64,000 nucleotides of DNA from Holophagales bacterium (lineage in GTDB: Bacteria; Acidobacteriota; Thermoanaerobaculia; UBA5066): positions 456,126 through 520,125 of the forward strand of contig JADJZB010000004.1 of assembly GCA_016719485.1 (NCBI GenBank). The letters are read 5' to 3'. The position numbers were made by a program, and so were the translations under genes. The notes under the pieces are model-generated. The model was not told where the DNA came from. It saw only the letters and a program-made list of their open reading frames with translations, and searched no databases. Of this stretch, positions 1 to 8,083 are shown one piece after another. Each line of letters begins with the position of its first letter. Within the stretch, counting starts at the first letter, position 1.

Positions 1-275
1 GGCCGACCCGCCTCGAGGACGGCACGGACCGTCTGCGTCCCCAGGAAGCCGGGAACCGCGCCGACGACGACGTCGGCCTTCGCGGCGACCCGCGCCACCT
101 CGCGCACGTCGGAGAGGTCGGCGCGCTCGGTCGAGAGGTTCGGGATCCCGCCGAGGCGCCCGAGGGCCTCCGCGCTGCGATCGACGGAGAGGACGGACCA
201 GCGGCCATCGGCGGCGAGGTCCTTCGCGACGAGCGAGCCGACGAGGCCCGCTCCGAGAACGGCGACAGTCTTCAT
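1..275 (-). CDS. Saccharopine dehydrogenase-like NAD(P)-binding protein, N-terminal part
   Basis: This is the first 91 residues of a gene that leaves the window at base 1. The minus-strand ATG at 275 opens MKTVAVLGAGLVGSLVA, a classic Rossmann dinucleotide-binding turn (GxGxxG-like, GAGLVG). A predicted acidic strand end follows (SVLSVDRS), then an alternating pattern ending in ADVVVGAVPGFLG, which is typical of the saccharopine dehydrogenase NADP-binding domain family (saccharopine reductases, lysine dehydrogenases and uncharacterised relatives). The catalytic part is outside the window, so the substrate cannot be stated. It is divergent from the metal-uptake genes that follow. Roughly 120 bases lie between it and the next supported start, with no clear promoter motif that I can defend. 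Confidence 0.7.
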   Translation of the reverse strand, partial: MKTVAVLGAGLVGSLVAKDLAADGRWSVLSVDRSAEALGRLGGIPNLSTERADLSDVREVARVAAKADVVVGAVPGFLGTQTVRAVLEAGR

Positions 276-396
276 GGGCAGGATTATCTTCCCCGCGGAA
301 GGTCCGCCGGGCGCCTCGTTCCGAGCTCGCCCCACGTGCCCTGCTTCCTGGGCTCCTGCCCCGCCTCCTGTCCGCCTCCTTGACTTCGTCTTCGCC

Positions 397-753
397 ATGC
401 CCCTACGCTCACCGCCCGTGACGAGCGCATCCCTTTCACGCCGGCTGCCCGAGGGCCTGCTGCGCGCCGGCCGATCGGTCGTCGTCCTCGTCGCCCTCCT
501 CGCGGTTTTCGAGCTGACGTCGATCGCTCATCATCACGCGAGCCCGACCGAGGAGCGGAGCTGTCCTGCCTGCCAGGTCACCCGGAACGACGGAGCCGGC
601 ACCCCCGTAGCCGCTCACGCCGACCTGCCTCGCCCCGAGGGAATCGACGTCCCCGTCCGGCTCGCTCACGTAGACGTTGCCGGCCTTCGTAACCACGCCG
701 GCCCCCTTCCGTCACGCGGCCCGCCCCCGGTCCCTCCCGCCGAGCAGCTCTAG
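397..753 (+). CDS. Small membrane-anchored His/Cys protein upstream of metal-uptake genes
   Basis: A 118-residue protein if started at the ATG at 397. An in-frame ATG at 274 is possible, but its extra 41 residues are Pro/Arg-rich and unlike coding sequence. After a basic N-terminus there is one hydrophobic helix (SVVVLVALLAVFELTSIAHHH), then a His triplet and SCPACQV, a CxxC pair. Small proteins with one helix followed by HxH and CxxC motifs (DUF2946-like and similar) are often found beside metal transport genes. Family membership is only suggested. It sits 82 bases before the porin-like gene on the same strand and could be a metal-binding accessory of the uptake system. The C-terminal third is Pro-rich and uninformative. 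Confidence 0.5.
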   Translation: MPLRSPPVTSASLSRRLPEGLLRAGRSVVVLVALLAVFELTSIAHHHASPTEERSCPACQVTRNDGAGTPVAAHADLPRPEGIDVPVRLAHVDVAGLRNHAGPLPSRGPPPVPPAEQL

Positions 754-835
754 ACCGCTCGACCTCCGCCCGGAAAGGCGGAAACGGACGGGCGCCTCGT
801 GAGAACGCGGCACCCGTGCCCCAAGGAGAGACCCG

Positions 836-2389
836 ATGAGACCACCGTTCCTTTTCGCGGGCGCCGCCGTGGCGTTTGCGTTGACCCTCGCGTCCCCCGC
901 TGCGGGCCAGGGCACCCCCGGCGACTGCAAGGCTCTCGACGAAAAGGTCCGCGCCCTCGAGGCGAGGCAGGAAGAGACCACGAAGGCCCTCGAGGCGCTG
1001 AAGGCGTCGCTCGAGACGGCCGCCCCGGCCGCGACCCAGTCCGAGCTGAGGCAGAAGCTCGAGCTCCTCGAGAAGCAGCAGGCCGAGGCCAGGGCCGCGC
1101 TCGAGGCGATCCGCCACGAGATGTCCCGGCGTCCCCCCGGCCCCATCGAGGCACCGGGACTCACGACGAAGAGCTTCCCGTTGTTCGGCTCCTCCGGACA
1201 GGTCAGCTCGGGCACCTCGTTCAACCCCTCGATCTCCGTCATCCCTGACTTCGCCTACTACCGCGACAACCGCAAGGGCGAGGCGTACGAGATCGTCGAG
1301 GAGGCCGACGGCTTCCACGGCGTCCACGCCGAGGAAGGTCACGATCACGGAGGCCTGAACGAAGGATTCAATCTCGGCGAGACCGAGCTCACCTTCACGG
1401 CGTCGGTCGATCCCTACTTCGACGTCGTGGCGCTCTTCGCCGCGAGCGAGGAAGGACTGGAAGCGGAGGAGGTCTACTTCAGGTCGCGCGCGCTCCCGGG
1501 GGGCTTTCAGCTCAAGGGCGGCAAGTTCCTGAGCGGCATCGGCTACGCCAACGAGCAGCACCCCCACCAGTGGGACTTCGTCGACCAGAACCTCGCCTAC
1601 GAGCTTCTCCTGGGGGGACACGGCCTGAACGAGAAGGGGCTCCAGGTCACCTGGCTCCCGAAGCTCCCCTTCTACCTGCAGCTCGGCGCCGAGATCCTCC
1701 AGGGGGAGAACGAGAAGATGGCGAACTACATCGGGCCCGAGGAATTTCCAGGATGGACCGAGGGGGCCGACCCGCGCGTCCTGGCGCACGAGGCCGGCCC
1801 GCGTCTCTTCACGGGTTTCGTGAAGGTCGGCCCGAACCTCGGTTACTCGAGCGCGCTCCAGGCCGGCCTCTCCTGGGCCTCGAGCCGGAGGCACCAGGAG
1901 GTCCACGAGCACAGCGGTGACGACAACCCCGAGGGGGTCTTCGACGGGACGGCCGAGCTCTGGGGCGCCGACCTCGTCTACAAGTACGACTCTCCCCGCG
2001 AGTACGGCGCGGGCGACTTCGTCTTTCAGACGGAGTACCTCTGGCGCAAGAGGGACCTCGACGTCCTCGGAACGACGTCCGCGGCCGTCTTCGAGCAGGA
2101 CGGCGCCTATTTCCAGGCCGTCTACGGCCTCCTGCCCCGCTTCCAGGTCGCCACCCGCTACGACCTCGCCGGGCTGACGAACGAGCGCGTGCTCGCCGGG
2201 GTGAAATCCGGATACGAGTCCTCGAAGCGCTGGTCGGCCGCCCTCACCTTCAACCCCTCCGAGTTCTCCCGCGTCCGCGCGCAGTACAACCGCGGCGAGG
2301 TCTTCGTCGGCGGCGAGAAGGAGAAGTACGACCAGTTCTTCCTCCAGGTCCAGTTCTCCATCGGCGCCCACGGCGCCCACAGCTTCTGA
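836..2389 (+). CDS. Porin-like outer-membrane protein of a metal-uptake operon
   Basis: 517 residues. An AAGGAGAG ribosome site at 823-830 is five bases before the ATG. Residues 1-25 are a signal peptide ending near ASPAAGQ. Residues about 30-95 are a Glu/Lys/Ala coiled coil (KALDEKVRALEARQEE and continuing), as in trimerising porins. A His-rich loop follows (FHGVHAEEGHDHGG). The rest alternates short amphipathic strands with aromatic belts and ends in phenylalanine (HGAHSF), which fits an outer-membrane beta-barrel. It lies 10 bases before the zinc-type binding-protein gene, so it probably brings a divalent metal across the outer membrane. The His-rich loop could hold the metal, but this is inference. 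No plug domain or TonB box was seen, so I do not call it a TonB receptor. Confidence 0.75.
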   Translation: MRPPFLFAGAAVAFALTLASPAAGQGTPGDCKALDEKVRALEARQEETTKALEALKASLETAAPAATQSELRQKLELLEKQQAEARAALEAIRHEMSRRPPGPIEAPGLTTKSFPLFGSSGQVSSGTSFNPSISVIPDFAYYRDNRKGEAYEIVEEADGFHGVHAEEGHDHGGLNEGFNLGETELTFTASVDPYFDVVALFAASEEGLEAEEVYFRSRALPGGFQLKGGKFLSGIGYANEQHPHQWDFVDQNLAYELLLGGHGLNEKGLQVTWLPKLPFYLQLGAEILQGENEKMANYIGPEEFPGWTEGADPRVLAHEAGPRLFTGFVKVGPNLGYSSALQAGLSWASSRRHQEVHEHSGDDNPEGVFDGTAELWGADLVYKYDSPREYGAGDFVFQTEYLWRKRDLDVLGTTSAAVFEQDGAYFQAVYGLLPRFQVATRYDLAGLTNERVLAGVKSGYESSKRWSAALTFNPSEFSRVRAQYNRGEVFVGGEKEKYDQFFLQVQFSIGAHGAHSF

Positions 2390-2399
2390 GGAGGCGCAC

Positions 2400-3284
2400 G
2401 TGAAGAAGACTCTCCTCGCAGCGGCCCTCCTGGCGGCCACGGTCCCCGCCACCGCCACCCTGAACGTCGTCGCGACGACGTCGAGCATGGGCGTCCTCGT
2501 CAAGGCCGTCGGCGGCGACGCCGTGAAGCTCACGGTCCTTGCCCCGCCCGACCGCGACGTCCACGTCCTCCAGGCCCGGCCGAGCATGATGGTCGCGCTC
2601 CGCAACGCGAACCTCCTCGTCTCCGTCGGGGCCGAGCTCGAGGTCGGCTGGCTTCCCGCGGCCCTCCAGGGGGCGGGCAACGGAAAGATCCTCCCCGGCA
2701 CACCCGGCTATTTCGAGGCCGCGGCGCAGGTCCCGCTGATCGAAGGCGCAGCGGCGGCCGACCGCTCGCAGGGCGACGTTCACCCGATGGGGAACCCTCA
2801 CCTCACCATGGACCCCCCGCGGATGGCCGACATCGCCGGGGCGCTCGCCGGCCGTCTCTCCTCGCTCGACGCTTCGAACGCCGCGAGGTACCGGAGTGGC
2901 GCCGCCGCGTTCCGCAAGGCGGTCGAGGCGCGGCTCCCCGGCTGGAAGCAGAAGGCCGCCGGCGCCAAGGGGGTCCTCCTCTTCCACAAGGACGTCAACT
3001 ACCTCACGACGCTCCTCGGCGTCCCGGTCCTCGGATACGTCGAGCCCCTTCCCGGGATCCCGCCGACGGCGGCCCACCTGAAGGAGCTGACCGACCGGTT
3101 CAAGGGGCAGAAGGGCGTCATCCTCTTCACCGAGTACCAGCCCGGGCAGGGACCCGACTTCCTCTCCCGCAACCTCGGCTGGCCAAAGGTGCGCCTCCCC
3201 CTCGATCCGGCCGTCGGGGCCTCCGCCGAGGAGTACCTCGAGCTCATCGACCGGTGGGTGGATGGAGTAGCCTCGGGGAGGTGA
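2400..3284 (+). CDS. Metal ABC transporter substrate-binding protein, ZnuA-like
   Basis: 294 residues from a GTG start preceded by GAGGAGG. Residues 1-20 are a signal peptide. The fold is that of cluster A-I binding proteins (ZnuA, TroA, MntC), which deliver Zn(II) or Mn(II) to an ABC importer. The usual ligand places can be followed: His in DRDVHVLQARPSM, His in GNPHLTMDP, His in LLFHKDVNYL, and an acidic residue in ILFTEYQPGQ. The long His-rich loop typical of ZnuA is missing; only a short GDVHPMGNPH stretch is present. Length is normal for the family. It overlaps the ATPase gene by four bases (GTGA), as expected for one operon. Whether the metal is Zn or Mn cannot be read from the sequence. 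Confidence 0.85.
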   Translation: MKKTLLAAALLAATVPATATLNVVATTSSMGVLVKAVGGDAVKLTVLAPPDRDVHVLQARPSMMVALRNANLLVSVGAELEVGWLPAALQGAGNGKILPGTPGYFEAAAQVPLIEGAAAADRSQGDVHPMGNPHLTMDPPRMADIAGALAGRLSSLDASNAARYRSGAAAFRKAVEARLPGWKQKAAGAKGVLLFHKDVNYLTTLLGVPVLGYVEPLPGIPPTAAHLKELTDRFKGQKGVILFTEYQPGQGPDFLSRNLGWPKVRLPLDPAVGASAEEYLELIDRWVDGVASGR

Positions 3285-3847
3285 GCTCCGAGCCTCTCCT
3301 CTCGTACCGGGAGGTCGTCGCGGGATACGCGGCGCCCGTCGTGGGCCCCGTCTCCTTCGACCTCCGCGCCGGCGACATCCTCGGCCTCGTCGGGCCGAAC
3401 GGCTGCGGCAAGTCGACCCTCATCGGCGCCCTGACGGGAACGTCGCGCGTCCTCTCCGGGGAGGTCTTCCGGAGCCCCGGCGCGACGATCGCCTACCAGC
3501 GCCAGCGCCCCGTCCGCGAGACCGACGTCCCCCTCCGCGCCGACGAGCTCCTGAAGCTCACTGGCGCGACGGCCGAGCCCCCGGCGACCCTGAAGCCGCT
3601 CCTGCGGACTCGGGTCGACCGGCTCTCCGGCGGGCAGTTCCAGCTCCTCAACGTCTGGGCCTGCCTCGGGGGCGAGGCGCGCCTCGTCATCCTGGACGAG
3701 CCGACGAACAACATGGACCCGGACGCCGTGAGCGCGCTGACCGACCTCCTCCACGCTTCGCGCGGCGACCGGGCCGTCCTCGTCGTCACCCACGACGCGC
3801 GCTTCTTCGCGGGCGTCCCCGCCCGCGTCCTCGAGGTGGGCCGGTGA
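3281..3847 (+). CDS. Metal ABC transporter ATP-binding protein, ZnuC-like
   Basis: 188 residues from the GTG at 3281, which overlaps the binding-protein stop as GTGA. An in-frame GTG at 3254 would add nine residues and is less convincing. It carries Walker A GPNGCGKST, ABC signature LSGGQFQ, Walker B LVILDEPTNNMD and the switch His in VVTHDARF. It is short for the family (about 230-250), because the helical region between Walker A and the signature is compact. It powers uptake by the permease encoded just downstream (four-base overlap GTGA at 3844). The NNMD sequence in the D-loop area is typical of metal-type ABC ATPases. Confidence 0.85.
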   Translation: MSSEPLLSYREVVAGYAAPVVGPVSFDLRAGDILGLVGPNGCGKSTLIGALTGTSRVLSGEVFRSPGATIAYQRQRPVRETDVPLRADELLKLTGATAEPPATLKPLLRTRVDRLSGGQFQLLNVWACLGGEARLVILDEPTNNMDPDAVSALTDLLHASRGDRAVLVVTHDARFFAGVPARVLEVGR

Positions 3848-4635
3848 CGCTCCTGCAGGTCTTCGACCCGCTCTTCCGCGTCCCGCTCGCCAACGGGCTC
3901 CTCCTCGCGCTCGTCCTCCCAGCTCTCGGCGCCTACGTGCGGCTTCGCAACGAGTGGCTCGCGGCGCTCGGCCTCGCCCAGGTCACCGCCGCGGGCGGAG
4001 TGATGGCGATCCTCGTCGGCATCCACCCGCTCGCGGGGTCCCTCGGCGCCGCCGTGCTCGCCGCCGCCCTGAAGGGGCGCACCGAGCGTTCGGGCAACGA
4101 CGTCTACGCCGTTCTCCTCTTTTTCGGCTGGAGCGCGGCGCTCCTCGGCGCGGCAAACAGCACGAGGGGCGAGGAGCTCTCCCACTCGCTCCTCGAGGGA
4201 CAGCTCTACTTCACGACCTGGGCGAACCTCGGGGCCGCCATCGCTCTCGTCGCGGTCGTCGCATTCGCGGGGACGTGGCTCTCGAAGCGGCTCCTCCTCG
4301 AGCACTTCTTCCCCGAGAGCCTCGCGGCGAATGGCCAGTCCCCCTGGAAGCTCCACCTCGCCTTCGACCTCCTCGTCGCTTTCTCCGTCGCCCTCGCCAC
4401 CGAGTCGATCGGCGTCATGGCGACGTTCGCCCTCGTCTTCCTCCCCCCCTGGATCGCATTCCGGATCGCCGCCTCGTGGAAGCGCGCGCTCGTTCACTGC
4501 GCGGGGTTCTCGATAACGGCCTACCTCGCCGCCTTCGTCCTCGCGATCGTTCTCGACCAGCCGTTCGGGCCCGTCCTCGTCGGGACGCTCGTCGCCGGCG
4601 GCATCGTCCTCCTCCCATTCCGCGCCCGCCGCTGA
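3844..4635 (+). CDS. Metal ABC transporter permease, ZnuB-like
   Basis: 263 residues, GTG start overlapping the ATPase stop by four bases. It has about seven or eight hydrophobic helices. The opening (PLANGLLLALVLPALGAYVRLR) and the motif ALGLAQVTAAGGVMA match ABC-3 family permeases for Zn/Mn/Fe. In those proteins a His or Gln-rich loop in this place (normally ALAHSALPG-like) faces the pore; here it reads LAQVTAAGG. It is the inner-membrane channel for the binding protein and ATPase encoded before it. It closes the operon; the next gene starts 31 bases later and is unrelated. Confidence 0.85.
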   Translation: MTLLQVFDPLFRVPLANGLLLALVLPALGAYVRLRNEWLAALGLAQVTAAGGVMAILVGIHPLAGSLGAAVLAAALKGRTERSGNDVYAVLLFFGWSAALLGAANSTRGEELSHSLLEGQLYFTTWANLGAAIALVAVVAFAGTWLSKRLLLEHFFPESLAANGQSPWKLHLAFDLLVAFSVALATESIGVMATFALVFLPPWIAFRIAASWKRALVHCAGFSITAYLAAFVLAIVLDQPFGPVLVGTLVAGGIVLLPFRARR

Positions 4636-4666
4636 GCGCCCCGCCTTCCGGTAGAGTCGGCACGAC

Positions 4667-5488
4667 ATGAAAGACAACGTCGTCCTCATCACCGGGGCCT
4701 CTTCGGGAATCGGCGAGGCGGTCGCGCGCGAGCTCGTCCGTCGCGGCGCGAAGGTGATCCTCTGCGCCCGCCGGACCGACCTGCTCGACAAGGTCGCGGC
4801 CGACCTGCGCGCCGCGGGCGGCTCCGCCATCGCCGTCGCCTGCGACGTCACGAAGGACGGCGACCCCGAGGCCGCCGTGGCGCGCGCCGTCTCGGAGTGG
4901 GGCCGCCTCGACACGGTCCTTGCGAACGCCGGGTTCGCGATCGCCGGACGCATCGAGTCGCTGACTCTCGAGGACTATCGCCGGCAGCTCGAGACGAATC
5001 TCTTCGGCACCATCCGGACGCTCCAGGCCGCGCTCCCCGACCTGAAGAGAACGAAGGGCCGCATCGGCGTCGTCGGGAGCGTCAACGGGTTCATCGGCAC
5101 TCCCGCCACGTCGGCCTACTGCGTCTCGAAGTTCGCCGTCCGGGGGCTCTGCGACGCCATTCGACCCGAGATGAAGCAGCACGGCATCTCCGTGACGCAC
5201 ATCGCCCCCGGCTTCGTCGCGAGCGAGATCCGCGCCAAGGACAACCGCGAGGTCGTCCACAAGCACGCGAAGGACCCCGTGCCGCAGTGGCTCGTCGCCT
5301 CTGCCGAGTCGGCGGCCGTCGAGATCGTGGACGCGCTCTCGCAGCGCGACCGAGAGCAGGTCGTGACGTTCCACGGCAAGGTCGCCGTCTTCCTCGAGCG
5401 GCATTTCTCGTGGCTCGTCTCGATGCTCGCCGGCGCCGTGGACGCCGACAGGAGACCCGACAGGAAGAGGGAAGCGAAGGCGGGCTGA
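4667..5488 (+). CDS. Short-chain dehydrogenase/reductase
   Basis: 273 residues. Classical SDR landmarks are all present: the cofactor turn TGASSGIG (residues 9-16), ANAG, and the catalytic triad Ser138, Tyr151 and Lys155 (GSVNGF ... SAYCVSK). The Arg pair after the second strand (CARRTDL) suggests NADP(H). The C-terminus has a basic tail after a hydrophobic stretch (ERHFSWLVSMLAGAVDADRRPDRKRE), which could touch the membrane. The substrate is not predictable. It stands alone, 31 bases after the metal operon and 154 bases before the ABC-F gene. The 154-base gap has no convincing terminator. Confidence 0.85.
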   Translation: MKDNVVLITGASSGIGEAVARELVRRGAKVILCARRTDLLDKVAADLRAAGGSAIAVACDVTKDGDPEAAVARAVSEWGRLDTVLANAGFAIAGRIESLTLEDYRRQLETNLFGTIRTLQAALPDLKRTKGRIGVVGSVNGFIGTPATSAYCVSKFAVRGLCDAIRPEMKQHGISVTHIAPGFVASEIRAKDNREVVHKHAKDPVPQWLVASAESAAVEIVDALSQRDREQVVTFHGKVAVFLERHFSWLVSMLAGAVDADRRPDRKREAKAG

Positions 5489-5642
5489 CGCTCCGGAGCG
5501 CCGCGTTGCCGGGGGGGGCAGGTCCGTCGTACGATTCCCGAGCCCGCTCCACGGGCGCCGATGAGAGCCTGAAGACCCGCCTTCCCCCAAGTGCCCCGCC
5601 GGTCGAGCGTTCCGCCGCTCCCGGCCACGCAGCGAGGTCTCC

Positions 5643-7202
5643 ATGCCGGTCACCCTCTCCGCCGAAAGCGTTTCGGCCGTCCTGCCGGACGGCGTTCGGC
5701 TCTTCGCCCCTGTCGACCTGTCGCTCCCGCGCGGCGTGACGGGACTCGTCGGCCCGAACGGCTCGGGAAAGAGCACGCTCCTCGAGATCCTCGCGGGGCT
5801 TCGACTCCCCGCGCGGGGGCGCGTCGTCCGCCACGGCACGGTCGGCTTCCTGCCGCAAGCGGTCACGCTCCGCCCGGGAGAGACGGCCGCCGGCCTCCTC
5901 GCCGCCGGCTCCGCGCCGGCCTGGCGCGTGAAAAGGGCCCTCTCCGGCGCCGGTCTCGCGGAGGTCGACCTCGATCGCGACGCGAGGACCCTCTCCGGCG
6001 GCGAGGCGACTCGCCTGCGCCTCGCGCGGCTCCTCCTCGAAGCGCCGGAGACCGTCCTTCTCGACGAGCCGACGAACCACCTCGACGAGGAGGCTCGCCG
6101 CGTCGTGCACGCCTTCGTCGCGACGTTCCCCGGTGCCGTCCTCGTCGCGACGCACGACCGCGCCCTCCTCGCGCTGGCCGATCGCATCGCCGACCTGGGG
6201 AGCGGCGGCTTGCGTCTCTACGGAGGCGGCTGGTCCGGGTTCCTGGAGGCTCGACGCGCCGAGCGCGAGGCCGCCGATCGTGGCGTCCGCTCCGCGGAGC
6301 AGGGGCTCGACGCCGCCCGCAGGGCGGCCCGCGAGGCCCGCGAGCGGCAGGCCCGCCGGAGCGCCGCGGGACGCCGAGAGGCCGCGCGGGGCGGCCTCCC
6401 GAAGATCGCCCGCGGCGCGATGAAGCGCTCCGCGCAGAACACGGCAGGCCGGCTGAAGGGCCTCCACGACGAGCGCGTCGAAGCGGCCGCCTCGGAGCTG
6501 GCGCGGGCTCGCGCCCGAACGCCCGAAGGCCCTAGGGTCGTCGTCGACCTCGAGACGACACGCGTCCCCGCCCGCAAGCGTCTCGTCGAGGCAGAGGGGG
6601 TCAACGTCCGGCTGCCCGGCGGATGGCTCTGGGCGAGCCCCGTCACCTTCGAGGTCGTCGGCCCCGAGCGGATCTGGCTGCGGGGAGCGAACGGCTCGGG
6701 CAAGTCGACTCTCTTCGCGCTCCTCTCGGGGCGCGTCCCGGACTCGGGGACGCTCCGCGTCGGGGCCGCGCGCGTGGCCCGCCTCGAGCAGGACGCCGTC
6801 CTCGGCGACGAGGGGACCCTCGCCGATGCGCTCCGGCGCCACGCTCCGGCCCGGGCCGAGCACGAGCGCCGAGTCCTCCTCGGGCGCTTCGGCTTCGTTC
6901 AGGATGCGGCCGGAAAGCCCGTGGCCGCGCTGTCCGGGGGAGAGAGGATCCGCGCCGGCCTCGCGGCTCTCCTGGCCGCGGACCAGGCTCCCGAGATCCT
7001 CCTGCTCGACGAGCCGTCGAACCATCTCGACCTCCCGGGGCTCGAGGCGGTTGCGTCAGCTCTCCGCGCCTTCCGGGGCGCGCTTCTCCTCGTCACGCAC
7101 GACGCCGCGTTCGCGCGCGACGTGGAGGTCACGCGGGAGCTTCGGCTCCCCCCGAGGGCCTGCGTGTCCCCCGCCGCGCTCCGCGCCCGGACCCGGCGAT
7201 AG
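5643..7202 (+). CDS. ABC-F family ATPase with two ATP-binding domains
   Basis: 519 residues with two ABC cassettes and no membrane helices. The first has GPNGSGKST, LSGGEATRLR and LLDEPTNHLD. The second has GANGSGKST, LSGGERIRAG and LLDEPSNHLD. Between them is a basic, Ala/Arg-rich helical linker (about residues 205-300). ABC-F proteins act on the ribosome, in translation or antibiotic protection, rather than in transport. The protein is shorter than Uup or EttA (about 555-640), and the linker lacks a recognisable EttA arm, so the subfamily is open. A GAGG element lies just before the ATG. The C-terminal 25 residues are low-complexity and may not be conserved. Confidence 0.85.
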   Translation: MPVTLSAESVSAVLPDGVRLFAPVDLSLPRGVTGLVGPNGSGKSTLLEILAGLRLPARGRVVRHGTVGFLPQAVTLRPGETAAGLLAAGSAPAWRVKRALSGAGLAEVDLDRDARTLSGGEATRLRLARLLLEAPETVLLDEPTNHLDEEARRVVHAFVATFPGAVLVATHDRALLALADRIADLGSGGLRLYGGGWSGFLEARRAEREAADRGVRSAEQGLDAARRAAREARERQARRSAAGRREAARGGLPKIARGAMKRSAQNTAGRLKGLHDERVEAAASELARARARTPEGPRVVVDLETTRVPARKRLVEAEGVNVRLPGGWLWASPVTFEVVGPERIWLRGANGSGKSTLFALLSGRVPDSGTLRVGAARVARLEQDAVLGDEGTLADALRRHAPARAEHERRVLLGRFGFVQDAAGKPVAALSGGERIRAGLAALLAADQAPEILLLDEPSNHLDLPGLEAVASALRAFRGALLLVTHDAAFARDVEVTRELRLPPRACVSPAALRARTRR

Positions 7203-7212
7203 GATCGGCGCG

Positions 7213-7728
7213 ATGGACTTCCGTCAGCTCGTCGCCGCCCGCTACAGCGTACGCACCTACCGTTCCGATCCGGTGCCCGAGGCGCTTCTTCGAGAGGTGC
7301 TCGAGGCGGCGCGCCACGCCCCGTCCGCCTGCAACCGCCAGCCGTTCCGAGTGATCGTCCTGACGACGCGAGGCCGGGAAACCGACCTCCTCCGCGTCTA
7401 TCCGAAACCCTGGTTCGTGGAGGCGCCTCTCGTCCTCGCCGTCTGCTCGGTACCCACCGAGGCGTGGGTGAGGAGCCGCCACGACGGTTGGAGCGCGGCG
7501 GAGACGGACGCCACCATCGCGACCGACCACCTTCTCCTCGCCGCCGCGGACCGCGGCCTCGGCACCTGCTGGGTCGCCGCCTTCGACCCCGTCGCGGCCC
7601 GCGAGGTCCTGGGGCTCCCGGACGACGTCGTACCGGTCGCCTTCACGCCTCTCGGCTGGCCGGCGGGCGAGGCGGGGCCGAAGGAACGGAGGCCGCTGTC
7701 CGAGCTCGTCCGATACGAGCGCTGGTAG
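7213..7728 (+). CDS. Nitroreductase family FMN enzyme
   Basis: 171 residues from the ATG at 7213, 10 bases after the ABC-F stop. The N-terminal RYSVRTYRSDPV is the usual FMN-phosphate-binding start of small nitroreductases. HAPSACNRQPFR follows (family pattern APSxxNxQP), and GLGTCWVAAFDP and PLGWPAGE complete the fold. The reaction is probably NAD(P)H-dependent two-electron reduction of nitro compounds, quinones or flavins. The protein is compact, and some related proteins instead act in cofactor (cobalamin lower-ligand) or tRNA chemistry. The native substrate cannot be told. A stretch of decayed dioxygenase sequence follows directly. Confidence 0.85.
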   Translation: MDFRQLVAARYSVRTYRSDPVPEALLREVLEAARHAPSACNRQPFRVIVLTTRGRETDLLRVYPKPWFVEAPLVLAVCSVPTEAWVRSRHDGWSAAETDATIATDHLLLAAADRGLGTCWVAAFDPVAAREVLGLPDDVVPVAFTPLGWPAGEAGPKERRPLSELVRYERW

Positions 7729-7747
7729 ACCCGCGCGGCCGGCCGTG

Positions 7748-7964
7748 GGCGGCTGCGCCGGCGGCGACGAGGAGAGGGGCGGAGTGCTCCCAGGTCGATC
7801 GCGCGGTCCGGGCCGCGGGGGCGCGCTTCTCGAAGTCGAGGAGCGCGTCGACGTCGCAGCGCGCGAGGGCATCCTCCGCCCAGGCGTCGAACTCGGTCGC
7901 CCACCGCGGGATTCCCGGGCGAAACGCGCAGCTCATGTTGCGGGTGAGGAAGCCGCTGCCGAAG
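7748..7964 (-). pseudogene. Truncated copy of the DODA dioxygenase gene (C-terminal third)
   Basis: This stretch matches bases 11011-11227, inside the intact dioxygenase gene of this window, over 217 bases with no net gap and roughly 85-90% identity by eye. Read on the minus strand it gives GSGFLTRNMSCAFRPGIPRW against GSGFLTHNMRYAFRPGIPQW in the intact copy; about 62 of 75 residues agree. The His of the SGxxxHN motif, conserved in LigB/DODA enzymes, is Arg here. Similarity stops abruptly on both sides, and the 5' two thirds of the gene are absent. It fills most of the 355-base gap between the nitroreductase and AOR genes. A reading frame from 7975 to 7643 exists but runs into the nitroreductase gene, so I call it a remnant and not a gene. 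Confidence 0.8.
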
Positions 7965-8083
7965 GCGTCCCGCATCGGGAACGGGCGAGCCTCTTCTGCA
8001 GCGAGCCGATTCCGCCCGGGCCGTGGGCTTCGGTGGCCTCGGTGGACTTCCTCGCGGCCTAGAATCCCGGGCGAGGTCCCCCG

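Noticed and set aside
836..2389. TonB-dependent receptor
   Set aside because: No plug domain or TonB box; a coiled coil and a porin-like strand pattern are present instead.
578..2701. Long minus-strand open frame opposite the porin and binding-protein genes
   Set aside because: It is the antisense shadow of two well-supported plus-strand genes, with Arg/Glu/Leu-rich low-complexity sequence and no recognisable domain.
7643..7975. Minus-strand frame around the dioxygenase remnant as a real 110-residue gene
   Set aside because: Only the 217-base core is similar to the dioxygenase; the tail runs antisense into the nitroreductase and the head is unrelated. The catalytic-region His is lost.
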